This document shows, piece by piece, positions 7,442 to 14,491 of a stretch of DNA of 20,140 bases. Location of the stretch: assembly GCA_964528605.1 (NCBI GenBank), contig CAZGSV010000058.1, forward strand, positions 1-20,140. The letters are read 5' to 3'. The notes beneath the pieces are model-generated. The model had not been told where the DNA came from. It saw only the letters and a list, made by a program, of their open reading frames with translations, and searched no databases. The stretch's first letter is position 1; every line of letters begins with the position of its first letter. This DNA comes from CAZGSV01 sp964528605 (GTDB lineage: Bacteria > Armatimonadota > Zipacnadia > CAZGSV01). Position numbers and translations under genes: made by a program.

Positions 7442-8677
7442 ATGGCGGAGAAGCGAAAGGTGACTCGCAGGGAGTTCCTGCAACAGGCGACGGGCGCGGC
7501 GGCGGTGGTGGCGGCGGGCATGTGGGGGGCCTCGGCGCCGGCCAGCGCCTTGGGGGCCAATGACCGTATCAACATTGGGGTTATCGGCTGCGGCGGCCAG
7601 GGCACCGGCCACTTGCGCGAGTTGGTGGACTGGAGCAAGAGCGGCTATGAGAACATCGCCGTGATCGGCGTGTGCGATATCTACGAGCCGCGCAAGGAGC
7701 GAGCGAAGGAGATTTCCGGCGCCAAGGTCTTCCACGACTATCACGACCTGCTGGAGATGCCGGACTTGAACGCGGTGCTCATCGGGACGCCCGACCACTG
7801 GCACTCGCGCATCACCATTGACGCCATGGAGGCGGGCAAGGATGTCTACTGCGAGAAGCCGATGACGCGCTACTGGTACGAGGCGAAAGAGGTGGCGCAG
7901 GTGCAGGCGCGCACGGGGCGCGTGGTGCAGGTTGGCGCGCAGGGGAGTTCCAGCGACCTGCGCTGGCAAGCCAACCGGCTGATACGCGAAGGCGCGGTCG
8001 GCAAGTTGCTGTGGAGTCAGGGAGGCTACTGCCGCAACTCCACGGACGGGGAGTGGAACTGGTGGATAGACCCCGCGGCCACGCCGCAGAACCTCGACTG
8101 GGACCGGTTCCTGGGGCCCGCGCCCAAGCGGCCGTTCGACCCCGAGCGCTTCTTCCGCTTCCGCAAGTACTGGGATTACTCCGGCGGCGTCGCCACCGAT
8201 CTCTTCTACCATTCGCTGACGGAGTTGGAGACGGCATTGGGGCCGGAGTTCCCCTGCCGCGTGTCGGCCGCCGGCGGCATCTACATCTTCCCCGACCGCG
8301 AGGTGCCCGACACCTTCGAGGTCATCATTGACTACCCGACGAACCACACCGTGCTGCTGGTGTCGTCCATGGGGAACCGGCAGGGCGTGCCCGAACTCAT
8401 CCGCGGGCACGAGGCGACGCTGACCTATGAGGGCGATCAGGTGGTGGTGACCCCGGAGGACGAGTTCAAGGGCCAGCGCACGGTGATTCGGGTCAACGAG
8501 CAGCCGCGCAAGGGGCACAAGGAGAACTGGCTGGAGTGCATCCGCACGCGCGGCACGCCGCACTGCGACGCACAGAAGGGCTACAGGATAATGGTGGCCA
8601 TCGCGCTCTCGGTCGAGGCCTACCGGCAGCAGAAGACGATGCACTTCGATCCGGTGAAGGAAGAACTCATCGGCTGA
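7442..8677 (+). CDS. Tat-exported Gfo/Idh/MocA family oxidoreductase (first paralogue)
   Basis: The 411-residue product opens with a twin-arginine signal, TRREFLQQ at 8-15 with R9-R10, then an Ala/Gly-rich hydrophobic stretch and a likely AxA cut near 35-38. The Rossmann dinucleotide fold follows with GVIGCGGQGTG. CEKPM holds the family's conserved Lys (K139). TDLFYH places D253 and H257 where the family keeps its catalytic Asp/His pair. Family enzymes oxidise or reduce sugar hydroxyls with tightly held NAD(P); Tat export fits a protein folded with its cofactor before secretion. It lies between the DUF4091 gene and a second paralogue. C3 oxidation of a glycoside is the likely role given the DUF1080 neighbour, but the substrate is not readable. 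Starting at GTG 7433 would add three residues. Confidence 0.92.
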   Translation: MAEKRKVTRREFLQQATGAAAVVAAGMWGASAPASALGANDRINIGVIGCGGQGTGHLRELVDWSKSGYENIAVIGVCDIYEPRKERAKEISGAKVFHDYHDLLEMPDLNAVLIGTPDHWHSRITIDAMEAGKDVYCEKPMTRYWYEAKEVAQVQARTGRVVQVGAQGSSSDLRWQANRLIREGAVGKLLWSQGGYCRNSTDGEWNWWIDPAATPQNLDWDRFLGPAPKRPFDPERFFRFRKYWDYSGGVATDLFYHSLTELETALGPEFPCRVSAAGGIYIFPDREVPDTFEVIIDYPTNHTVLLVSSMGNRQGVPELIRGHEATLTYEGDQVVVTPEDEFKGQRTVIRVNEQPRKGHKENWLECIRTRGTPHCDAQKGYRIMVAIALSVEAYRQQKTMHFDPVKEELIG

Positions 8678-8710
8678 ACGCGGCCCGCGCGGGCGGGCAG
8701 ATTCCATTGC

Positions 8711-8716
8711 GAGGTG
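8711..8716 (+). promoter_or_regulatory. Shine-Dalgarno site supporting GTG 8725
   Basis: GAGGTG lies eight bases before GTG 8725. The internal ATG 8746 has AAGGAG only three bases upstream, too close for good initiation, so GTG 8725 is preferred. Confidence 0.55.
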
Positions 8717-8724
8717 AGTAGCGG

Positions 8725-10044
8725 GTGACAGAGAAGAAGGAGTCTATGACGCGCAGGGACTTTATCAAGAAGGCGGGAGGACTGGCGGCACTGGGCTGGA
8801 GTGTGTCGTCGCTCTTTGACGAGGTGCGCGCGCAGTCGGAGACGCCCGCGCCCACGAGGAGCCCCAACGAGCGGGTGGTGATAGGGCTCATCGGCTGCGG
8901 CGGCATGGGCGGCTCCGACGTGGACGACTTCGTCAGGACTGGGATGGTGGATGTGGCCGCCGTCTGCGATGTGGACCAGAACCGCCTCAACGCCATGGTG
9001 CAGGACCTGGGCGGCACGCCCACGCCTTACCGCGACTTCCGCAAACTGCTGGAGCGCAAGGACATTGAGGCGGTCATCGTGGCCACGCCGGACCACTGGC
9101 ACCCGCTGCCCACTATCCACGCCTGCCAGGCCGGCAAGGACGTCTATGTGGAGAAGCCGCTCTCGCACAACATCGTCGAGGGCAGGGCGATGGTCAACGC
9201 CGCGCGCCGCTACGGCCGCGTGGTGCAGGTGGGCACGCAGCAAAGGAGCGGCGCTCACTTCCAGAAGGCGGTGGAGATCGTGCAGTCGGGCGTGCTCGGG
9301 CACGTCACCCTGTGTCGCGCTTGGAACGTCGGCAACGAGTCGCCCAACGGCATCGGCAACCCGCCCGACGGCGACCCGCCGCCCGAGATTGACTACGACA
9401 TGTGGCTCGGGCCCGCGCCCAAGCGGCCCTACAATCCCAATCGCTGCCACTACAGTTTCCGCTGGTTCTTCGACTACTCCGGCGGCATGATCACCGACTG
9501 GGGCACCCACCTGATAGACATCCTCCTGTGGGGGATGAACGTGGAGTATCCCACCGCGGTCTCCGCCTCGGGCGGCAAGTTCGTCTTGCAGGACAACCGC
9601 GACACGCCCGACACCATGGAGGCGGTTTACGAGTTTCCCGGCTTCGTGATGGTCTATTCGATGAGGAAGGCCTGCGGGCGCGGCATGGACGGTCGCGGCT
9701 ACGGCATTCAGTTCCACGGCACCAACGGCACCCTGTTCGTGGACCGCGGAGGCTTTGAGGTCTACCCGGAGGGCGACCGCATGCAGCCCATACCGGGCTT
9801 CGATTCGGACCAGCACTTCCCGCACGTGCTCAACTTCCTCGAGTGCGTGAAGTCGCGGGAACGGCCGCGGTCGGACGTGGAGATAGGGCATCGCTCCACC
9901 AGTTGTCCGTTGCTGGGCAACATCGCGCTGCAGACGGGGCGCAAGATTCACTGGGACGGTGTCAACGAGCGGATCATCGGCGACGAGGCGGCGAACCGGC
10001 TGCTGGCGCGGGAGTACCGGGCGCCCTGGGTGCTGCCGGTGTAG
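8725..10044 (+). CDS. Tat-exported Gfo/Idh/MocA family oxidoreductase (second paralogue)
   Basis: This 439-residue product begins with a twin-arginine signal (MTRRDFIKKAGG at 8-19, R10-R11) and a hydrophobic segment ending near VRAQS. The Rossmann motif IGLIGCGGMGG follows. VEKPLSH contains the conserved Lys K144. TDWGTHLID gives D258, H262 and D265, the full family signature. The upstream paralogue has DLFYH at the same place, so the two probably act on different substrates or at different steps. The PDHWHPL segment near 120 is typical of the exported subfamily. The gene follows its paralogue by 47 bp and precedes the HEPN gene by 43 bp. Starting at ATG 8746 would remove seven residues and keep the Tat motif. 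Family and export are confident; substrate is unknown. Confidence 0.92.
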   Translation: MTEKKESMTRRDFIKKAGGLAALGWSVSSLFDEVRAQSETPAPTRSPNERVVIGLIGCGGMGGSDVDDFVRTGMVDVAAVCDVDQNRLNAMVQDLGGTPTPYRDFRKLLERKDIEAVIVATPDHWHPLPTIHACQAGKDVYVEKPLSHNIVEGRAMVNAARRYGRVVQVGTQQRSGAHFQKAVEIVQSGVLGHVTLCRAWNVGNESPNGIGNPPDGDPPPEIDYDMWLGPAPKRPYNPNRCHYSFRWFFDYSGGMITDWGTHLIDILLWGMNVEYPTAVSASGGKFVLQDNRDTPDTMEAVYEFPGFVMVYSMRKACGRGMDGRGYGIQFHGTNGTLFVDRGGFEVYPEGDRMQPIPGFDSDQHFPHVLNFLECVKSRERPRSDVEIGHRSTSCPLLGNIALQTGRKIHWDGVNERIIGDEAANRLLAREYRAPWVLPV

Positions 10045-10087
10045 GATGCATCGGGCCGTGAGTTGGGACTAGGGACGGCGACAGACG

Positions 10088-10456
10088 GTGACCGGTCGGG
10101 AGGCACGCAACTGGCTTGAGTCCGCCGAGTACGACCTCGGCGTGGCCCAGGACATGCTAGCCGCAGGCCGGCACGTCTACGTGATCTTCATGTGTCACCT
10201 GGCGTTGGAGAAGGCCCTGAAGGCGCATGTGGTCGCGGTGACGAACGCGGCCCCTCCGAAGACGCACGATCTGATCTACCTCGTTAAGGCAACGGGACTG
10301 GACATGCTCCCGGATCACGTTGAGTTCCTCGGCAAGATCAACAACGCCAGTGTGGCCCCCGCTACCCCGATGATCTGGGGCGAGCGCTCGCAGAGTGGCC
10401 GGCCCCAGTGGCCGCAGAGTACCCGCGGCAGACGGAGGAGGTGGTGGAATGGCTGA
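10088..10456 (+). CDS. HEPN-domain protein (putative toxin), C-terminus frameshifted
   Basis: The frame opens at GTG 10088 and gives 122 residues. Residues 1-87 are a clear HEPN domain of the PF05168 type: AEYDLGVAQDML, then MCHLALEKALKAHV, PPKTHDLIYL and FLGKINNAS. After about residue 90 the sequence stops looking like a HEPN protein (Trp/Arg/Ser-rich tail). The expected ending, RYPDDLGRALAE followed by a YPRQTEEVVEWL helix, is present in the +1 frame from base 10360. One base therefore appears to be missing in the C5 run at 10356-10360. HEPN proteins of this kind pair with MNT nucleotidyltransferases, and one starts at 10449, overlapping by 8 bases. The RX4HXY motif of DUF86-type HEPN toxins is not evident. 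As it stands the protein is probably damaged, unless the base loss is a sequencing error. Confidence 0.8.
   Translation: MTGREARNWLESAEYDLGVAQDMLAAGRHVYVIFMCHLALEKALKAHVVAVTNAAPPKTHDLIYLVKATGLDMLPDHVEFLGKINNASVAPATPMIWGERSQSGRPQWPQSTRGRRRRWWNG
10356..10360 (+). other. Probable one-base deletion in a C5 homopolymer of the HEPN gene
   Basis: Restoring one C would join the HEPN N-terminal frame to the downstream frame that encodes the missing C-terminal helices. That downstream frame stays open to 10593, well inside the MNT gene, so the ancestral stop is unclear. Confidence 0.65.
10436..10441 (+). promoter_or_regulatory. Shine-Dalgarno site of the MNT gene, inside the HEPN gene
   Basis: AGGAGG lies seven bases before ATG 10449 and selects this start over the in-frame ATG at 10395. 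Confidence 0.75.
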
Positions 10457-10778
10457 GCCGGCACCCGAACTTGAAGCGGTGGCGGTGCGGCTGCGCGACG
10501 AACTCGCCCGCGTGGGCGTTCGCGTGGAGCGGATGCTTGCCTTCGGCTCCTACGCCCGCGGGGAACAACGCGAAGGAAGCGACATTGACCTGATCGTCGT
10601 TTCGCCCGACTGGGCGGGCCTAAGCCGGCGGGAGCGCCTGGAGATGCTCGGGGTCGCGGCCGCGCACATTCTGGAGCCGATCCAGGCCCTGGGTTTCACG
10701 CCGGAGGAGATTGCCTCCGGCGGCGTGAGTCAGTTCTGGCGAACGATTATCGAGCAACAGGCGGTGCCCGTGCTGTGA
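10449..10778 (+). CDS. Minimal nucleotidyltransferase (MNT) domain protein, putative antitoxin
   Basis: The 109-residue protein has the polymerase-beta-like nucleotidyltransferase signature, GSYARGEQREGSDIDL near 36-51, with the G-S and D-x-D metal-binding residues intact. The LEPIQALGFTPEE stretch is typical of HEPN-paired MNT proteins and may supply the third carboxylate. In characterised pairs the MNT protein adds AMP to the HEPN toxin and silences it. The start overlaps the HEPN stop by 8 bases, the usual coupled arrangement. It looks complete although its partner is frameshifted, which would be tolerated because an antitoxin alone is harmless. The pair interrupts an otherwise carbohydrate-related gene run, so horizontal arrival is plausible. 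Function is inferred from family. Confidence 0.88.
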   Translation: MAEPAPELEAVAVRLRDELARVGVRVERMLAFGSYARGEQREGSDIDLIVVSPDWAGLSRRERLEMLGVAAAHILEPIQALGFTPEEIASGGVSQFWRTIIEQQAVPVL

Positions 10779-10912
10779 CCAGGAGGCGGGCAGGCCGGCA
10801 GCGTCCGCTCCCGTCGGAGATGCGACCCGTGGCTGTTGCGGTGCCTTCACGCGCAGCGAGGCTAACAGATGCTCGGTTGAGATAAGCGCCAACATATGTG
10901 GCGAGGTGAAAG

Positions 10913-13681
10913 ATGATGAAGCGGATTGTGCTGGTTGCCTTGCTGGCCGCGGCCCTCGGGCTGCTGCTAGGGCAGTTCGCAATGACGCAGAGCGCCGCCC
11001 CCAAGGTGCGCGTGCTCATTCTTAGCGGCGCCAACAACCACGACTGGAAGACCACCACGCCCTACCTCAAAGAGATGCTGGAGCAGACCGGGCGCTTCCA
11101 GGTCGAGGTCACGGACACTCCCGCGGAGTGCGGGCCCGAGACGCTGGCCAAGTACGACGTGGTCCTGGACAACTACAACGGCCCGCGTTGGGGGCCCAAG
11201 ATGGAGGGGGCGCTGCTCGACTTCGTGCGCGGCGGCAAGGGCCTGGTCATCGTCCATGCCGCCAACAACCCGTTCGCGGACTGGCCCGAGTTTGCCGTGC
11301 TCATCGGCGGCCGCTGGGCGGAGGGAGCGTCAGGCCACGGCGCGCAGCACCGCTTCATGGTCAACATCCGTGACCGCAACCATCCCATCACGGCCGGCAT
11401 GCCCGACTTCCTGAACGCCGAGGACGAGTTCTACCACCGCATTCAGATGGAGCCCGACGTCCGTCTGCTCGCCAGTGGCTTCTCGGCGACGGAGCAGGGC
11501 GGCACGGGTCAAGTCGAGCCGGTCGCTTGGACCGTGGACTACGGCAAGGGCCGGGTCTTCCACATTGTGCTGGGCCACGGCGTGGACGCCATGCGCGGCG
11601 CGGGCTTCGTTGCCTTGACGGAGCGCGGGACCGACTGGGCGGCCACCGGAGCGGTCACGGTTCCGCTCGACGAGATCGGGATGCTGGTAGAAACGCTACC
11701 GGTGGGCGACGAGGAGGCGCGCTACCTGGCGGAGAGCCGGCTGATTGAGAGCGGCGCGCTGGCGCTGCGGCCGCTCTTCGGCTTGCTGGGCTCCGAGGAC
11801 GCGACGCTGGTGGACACCGCGAAGCGGGTCTTGCGCTGGATTGCGCAGCGTTGGGCCGATTCGGCGGAGCAGCAGCCGGCGATCAGCGCGGCGCTGCTGG
11901 AGTTCGCGCGGCCGGCGCAGGCCGTGGCGGTGCGCGAGTTCGCCATCAACCTGCTCGGCCTTGCCGGGACGCGCGAGGCGGTGCCCACGCTGGCGGGATT
12001 CCTGGATGATGAGGCCTTGCGCGAGGCGGCGCGCGGCGCGCTGGCGCAGATTCCCGGCCCGCAAGCCGAGGCTGCGCTCATTAAGGCGTTGAGGAGCGGG
12101 CCGGCGGAGTTCCGGGCCTTGGTGGCGGCCGACCTGGGCCGGCGCGGCGATCCAACCGCGGTTCCCGCCCTTTGCCGGGCGGCGAAGGATGCGGCCGAAG
12201 CAGTGTCGCTCGCGGCCATCGCAGCCTTGGGCTGCATAGCAGACCCCGGAGCTTTGGAGACGCTGTACGGGTTCCTCTCAGGCGCCTCACCCAGCGCGCA
12301 GGCGGCCGCGGTGGACGCGATCGTGCGCATCGGAGACGGCTATGCGGCGCGCGGCCAGCCGGACGCCGCGGTCAACCTGTACGGCTCAATGCTGCCCTAC
12401 GCCAAGCAGGCAGGAGTACCGCAGCAGTTGGCAGCGCTGACGGGCCTGATGCGCATGGCGAACGCCTCGGCGCTGGACCAGGTGCTGCCTTTCCTCAATG
12501 CGCCGGACGAGCGCGTGTGCGTGATGGCGGTAGCGACCGTCGGCGCCATCCCCACCCCGGAAGCAGCCAAGGCGCTCACAGATGCGTTCGACAACGCCCC
12601 CTTCAACGTGCAGGCGACGATAGCCTTCGTGCTCGGCCGTCGCGGTGACGCGGCTGCCGCGCCCGTGCTTGAGAAAGCCGCTCAAAGCGAGGACGAGGGT
12701 GTGCGCCTGGCAGCGGTGAGAGGCCTCGGTCGTGTGGGGCAGGCCTCCTCCATTCCGATACTTAAGGCAGCGATGGAGAAGGGGCCGGACCCGGTGCGCG
12801 ACGCGGCCGTGCGCTCCTATCTCGGCATCGCCGACGCCTGCGCGGCGCGCGGTGAATCCGCGCCCGCCCTCGCGATCTACCGCGAGGTGCTCGCCATGGA
12901 CACGGACGACCCGAACAAGATCGCCGCGCTTGAGGGTGTCGCCAAGTTGCAGAGCCCGGAGGCGGTCAGCGAGGTCGAGGCGGTGATTGCCGGAGGCGAG
13001 GAGGAGTTGCGCGGGCCGGCGCTCAGCGCCTACGTGGCCATCGCGGACGGCCTCGTTGCCGCGGGCAAGAAGGACGAGGCGACCGCCATCTACACCAAGG
13101 CGCTGGAGTTGCTCCCGCCGCAGGAGGGCGCAGTGGCCGTGGCCCGCAAACTCCAAGGTCTGGGCGTTGCCGTGGACCTCGGCGCCTTGCAGGGGTTCGT
13201 CACCAATTGGTGGGTGGTCGGCCCCTTCCCCAGCCCGGACAAGTCCGCCTGGGATCGCGTGTTCTTCCCGGAGCAGGAGATTGACCTCACCAAGGAGTAC
13301 CAGGTCGAGGAACGCAAGATGGCCTGGCGCCAATTCCACACCGACGACCTCCAAGGCGTCGTCAATCTCATTCCTCTCTTCGACCCGCACGACGACCAGG
13401 CCGCCTACGCCTACGCTGAAGTGACCGCGCCCGAAGCCCAGGACGTGCTCGTCAAGATCGGGAGCGACGACGGCGTGCAGTGCTGGCTCAACGGCGCGCT
13501 CATTGACGCCAACAATGCCGACCGCGGCGTGGTCGTGGACCAAGACGTGGCGCAGGCCAGCCTGCTCGCCGGCAAGAACACCCTGCTGCTCAAGATACTG
13601 AACGGCAGCGGCGATTGGGGCTTCGTGCTCCGCATCACCGACCGCGACAACAAGCCCCTGCGCCTGGAGACCGCCCAGTAG
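10913..13681 (+). CDS. Exported ThuA-like protein with HEAT repeats, TPR-like region and C-terminal beta-sandwich
   Basis: The 922-residue product has a Sec signal peptide (MMKR then hydrophobic 5-22). A ThuA domain (PF06283) spans about 31-250, with VLILSGANNHDW, VIVHAANN, HPITAGMPDF, DEFYHRI and GRVFHIVLGHG. Seven or more HEAT-type helical repeats run from about 275 to 640. A TPR-like stretch follows (AIYREVLAMD near 652, AIYTKALELL near 723). The last 160 residues form a galactose-binding-like beta-sandwich starting WWVVGPFPSPD, with SDDGVQCWLNG. ThuA acts on 3-keto-trehalose-type sugars alongside a Gfo/Idh/MocA dehydrogenase, which fits the neighbours. GAGGTG at 10903-10908 is four bases from ATG 10913 and seven from ATG 10916, so the second ATG may be used. 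The 134-bp gap before it holds no clear promoter or terminator. Domains are confident; catalysis is not shown. Confidence 0.88.
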   Translation: MMKRIVLVALLAAALGLLLGQFAMTQSAAPKVRVLILSGANNHDWKTTTPYLKEMLEQTGRFQVEVTDTPAECGPETLAKYDVVLDNYNGPRWGPKMEGALLDFVRGGKGLVIVHAANNPFADWPEFAVLIGGRWAEGASGHGAQHRFMVNIRDRNHPITAGMPDFLNAEDEFYHRIQMEPDVRLLASGFSATEQGGTGQVEPVAWTVDYGKGRVFHIVLGHGVDAMRGAGFVALTERGTDWAATGAVTVPLDEIGMLVETLPVGDEEARYLAESRLIESGALALRPLFGLLGSEDATLVDTAKRVLRWIAQRWADSAEQQPAISAALLEFARPAQAVAVREFAINLLGLAGTREAVPTLAGFLDDEALREAARGALAQIPGPQAEAALIKALRSGPAEFRALVAADLGRRGDPTAVPALCRAAKDAAEAVSLAAIAALGCIADPGALETLYGFLSGASPSAQAAAVDAIVRIGDGYAARGQPDAAVNLYGSMLPYAKQAGVPQQLAALTGLMRMANASALDQVLPFLNAPDERVCVMAVATVGAIPTPEAAKALTDAFDNAPFNVQATIAFVLGRRGDAAAAPVLEKAAQSEDEGVRLAAVRGLGRVGQASSIPILKAAMEKGPDPVRDAAVRSYLGIADACAARGESAPALAIYREVLAMDTDDPNKIAALEGVAKLQSPEAVSEVEAVIAGGEEELRGPALSAYVAIADGLVAAGKKDEATAIYTKALELLPPQEGAVAVARKLQGLGVAVDLGALQGFVTNWWVVGPFPSPDKSAWDRVFFPEQEIDLTKEYQVEERKMAWRQFHTDDLQGVVNLIPLFDPHDDQAAYAYAEVTAPEAQDVLVKIGSDDGVQCWLNGALIDANNADRGVVVDQDVAQASLLAGKNTLLLKILNGSGDWGFVLRITDRDNKPLRLETAQ

Positions 13682-13683
13682 CC

Positions 13684-13704
13684 AGTGGCAAGTAGACAGT
13701 AGAT
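13684..13704 (+). repeat. Three tandem heptamers just after the ThuA stop
   Basis: AGTGGCA, AGTAGAC and AGTAGAT follow one another without gaps, starting two bases after the stop codon. Confidence 0.5.
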
Positions 13705-13757
13705 AGGGAACGGCAAAGCCCGTCGCCCAAGTCGCGCGGGCGGCGCAAACCCCTGTC

Positions 13758-13811
13758 GGTCGGGGCGCCACGCCCCGCTGGTCCCGTAGAAGCGCCATTC
13801 GTGGCGCGACC
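13758..13811. repeat. Composite double-hairpin element
   Basis: Hairpin one is CGGGGCG (13761-13767), CCA loop, CGCCCCG (13771-13777). Hairpin two is GCGCCA (13792-13797), TTCG tetraloop, TGGCGC (13802-13807). The unit is bounded by GGTC (13758-13761) and GACC (13808-13811), so it could also fold as one multibranched structure. Confidence 0.65.
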
Positions 13812-13925
13812 GGCGGGTGGGGAATGCTTGTAGGGCCTGGGCGCCATTTGTCCGCCGAGGTGCCGCTCGCGTGGACGAAGGCAGAGCGCTGGCCGCCCGC
13901 CGTAGGCCCTGGGTGTGGCAACCGG

Positions 13926-14179
13926 GCAACTTGTTGACACTCCAGTCGGGGTACTGCCGCTTTAGGAGTCCCTTTCTCAGGAGCCGCCTGGCTCGCCGCA
14001 GCACATCGCTCGCGGTCCGCGAGGCGGTGGGGAATGGGCGTAGGGGCCGATTCTTAATCGGCCCGCCCCGCCGGAGGCGGGGTGCCTCCCCTCGAGCGCG
14101 CCCAGCTCACGCCCGGCGTCACGTTGGGCACTAACGGCGCACCCGGTCGTTCCCTTGCCAAGAAGTGTCAACAAGTTGC
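13926..14179. mobile_element. 254-bp segment with perfect 16-bp terminal inverted repeats (MITE-like, non-coding)
   Basis: GCAACTTGTTGACACT (13926-13941) is the exact reverse complement of 14164-14179. No ORF inside resembles a transposase. Flanking bases show no target duplication that I can recognise, and no second full copy is in the window. A small non-autonomous element is the simplest reading; a recombination site pair or regulatory stem is possible. Confidence 0.45.
14044..14082 (+). repeat. GTAGGGGC-type hairpin followed by CCCCGCC hairpin
   Basis: The first stem is GGGCCGATT (14044-14052), CTT loop, AATCGGCCC (14056-14064), related to the minus-strand element at 2819-2839. The second stem is CCCCGCC (14066-14072), GGA loop, GGCGGGG (14076-14082), with the same arms as the 37-bp repeat at 2700 and 2765. 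Confidence 0.75.
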
Positions 14180-14234
14180 GTGAGCACTACGCCTGCGCGC
14201 TAGCCCTGGCCGCTTGCCCGCCTCCGGTCGAAGG

Positions 14235-14308
14235 CTCGCCCAGGGCGAGTCCAAGCCCCGCTTACCTTATCCATGAAACTGCCAACCCCGGCGTTGGGCG
14301 GGGCTTGG
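14235..14308. repeat. Two adjacent inverted repeats
   Basis: CTCGCCC (14235-14241) pairs with GGGCGAG (14243-14249) across one base. Directly after it, an 11-base arm at 14251-14261 (CCAAGCCCCGC) is perfectly complementary to 14298-14308, with a 36-nt loop. Confidence 0.55.
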
Positions 14309-14347
14309 GCAGGGGGACCTGTCACGGATTGGTCGCTCATATTGGGC

Positions 14348-14366
14348 TTGGCCCAGTTTGGGCCAA
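14348..14366. repeat. Perfect 8-bp hairpin upstream of the RHS locus
   Basis: TTGGCCCA (14348-14355), GTT loop, TGGGCCAA (14359-14366). It is not followed by a T-run, so it does not look like an intrinsic terminator. Confidence 0.55.
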
Positions 14367-14465
14367 TTCCAGTCGGGGCGACGCCTGGGCGTGGTCGGGG
14401 TGCGGGGGCTGGGGCAGGATGGAATCTTGGGGAATGGCTGCAGGGGCGCGGAATGAGGCCTGGCG

Positions 14466-14474
14466 TGATATACT
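14466..14474 (+). promoter_or_regulatory. Possible extended -10 promoter before the first RHS cassette
   Basis: TGATATACT gives a TGn extension plus TATACT (5 of 6 matches to TATAAT). The -35 position is GC-rich without a match. Predicted initiation near 14481 leaves only about 11 nt before ATG 14492 and coincides with the AGGTGGG ribosome site at 14481-14487, so the leader would be very short. Confidence 0.35.
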
Positions 14475-14491
14475 GTCTTCAGGTGGGTTGA

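Larger units (their letters stand above)
13682..14491. other. Non-coding palindrome-rich region between the ThuA gene and the RHS locus
   Basis: I see no believable gene in these 810 bases; the open frames are short, Pro/Arg/Gly-rich and match nothing familiar. The region holds three tandem heptamers (13684-13704), a double hairpin (13758-13811), a 254-bp segment with perfect 16-bp terminal inverted repeats (13926-14179), two hairpins inside it (14044-14082), three more palindromes (14235-14366) and a possible extended -10 promoter (14466-14474). No T-rich terminator follows the ThuA gene. Confidence 0.7.

Noticed and set aside
13926..14179. Inward-facing promoters from the TTGACA inside each 16-bp inverted repeat
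   Set aside because: No -10-like hexamer occurs at 16-18 bases from TTGACA on the left side, none was seen on the right, and there is no gene inside.
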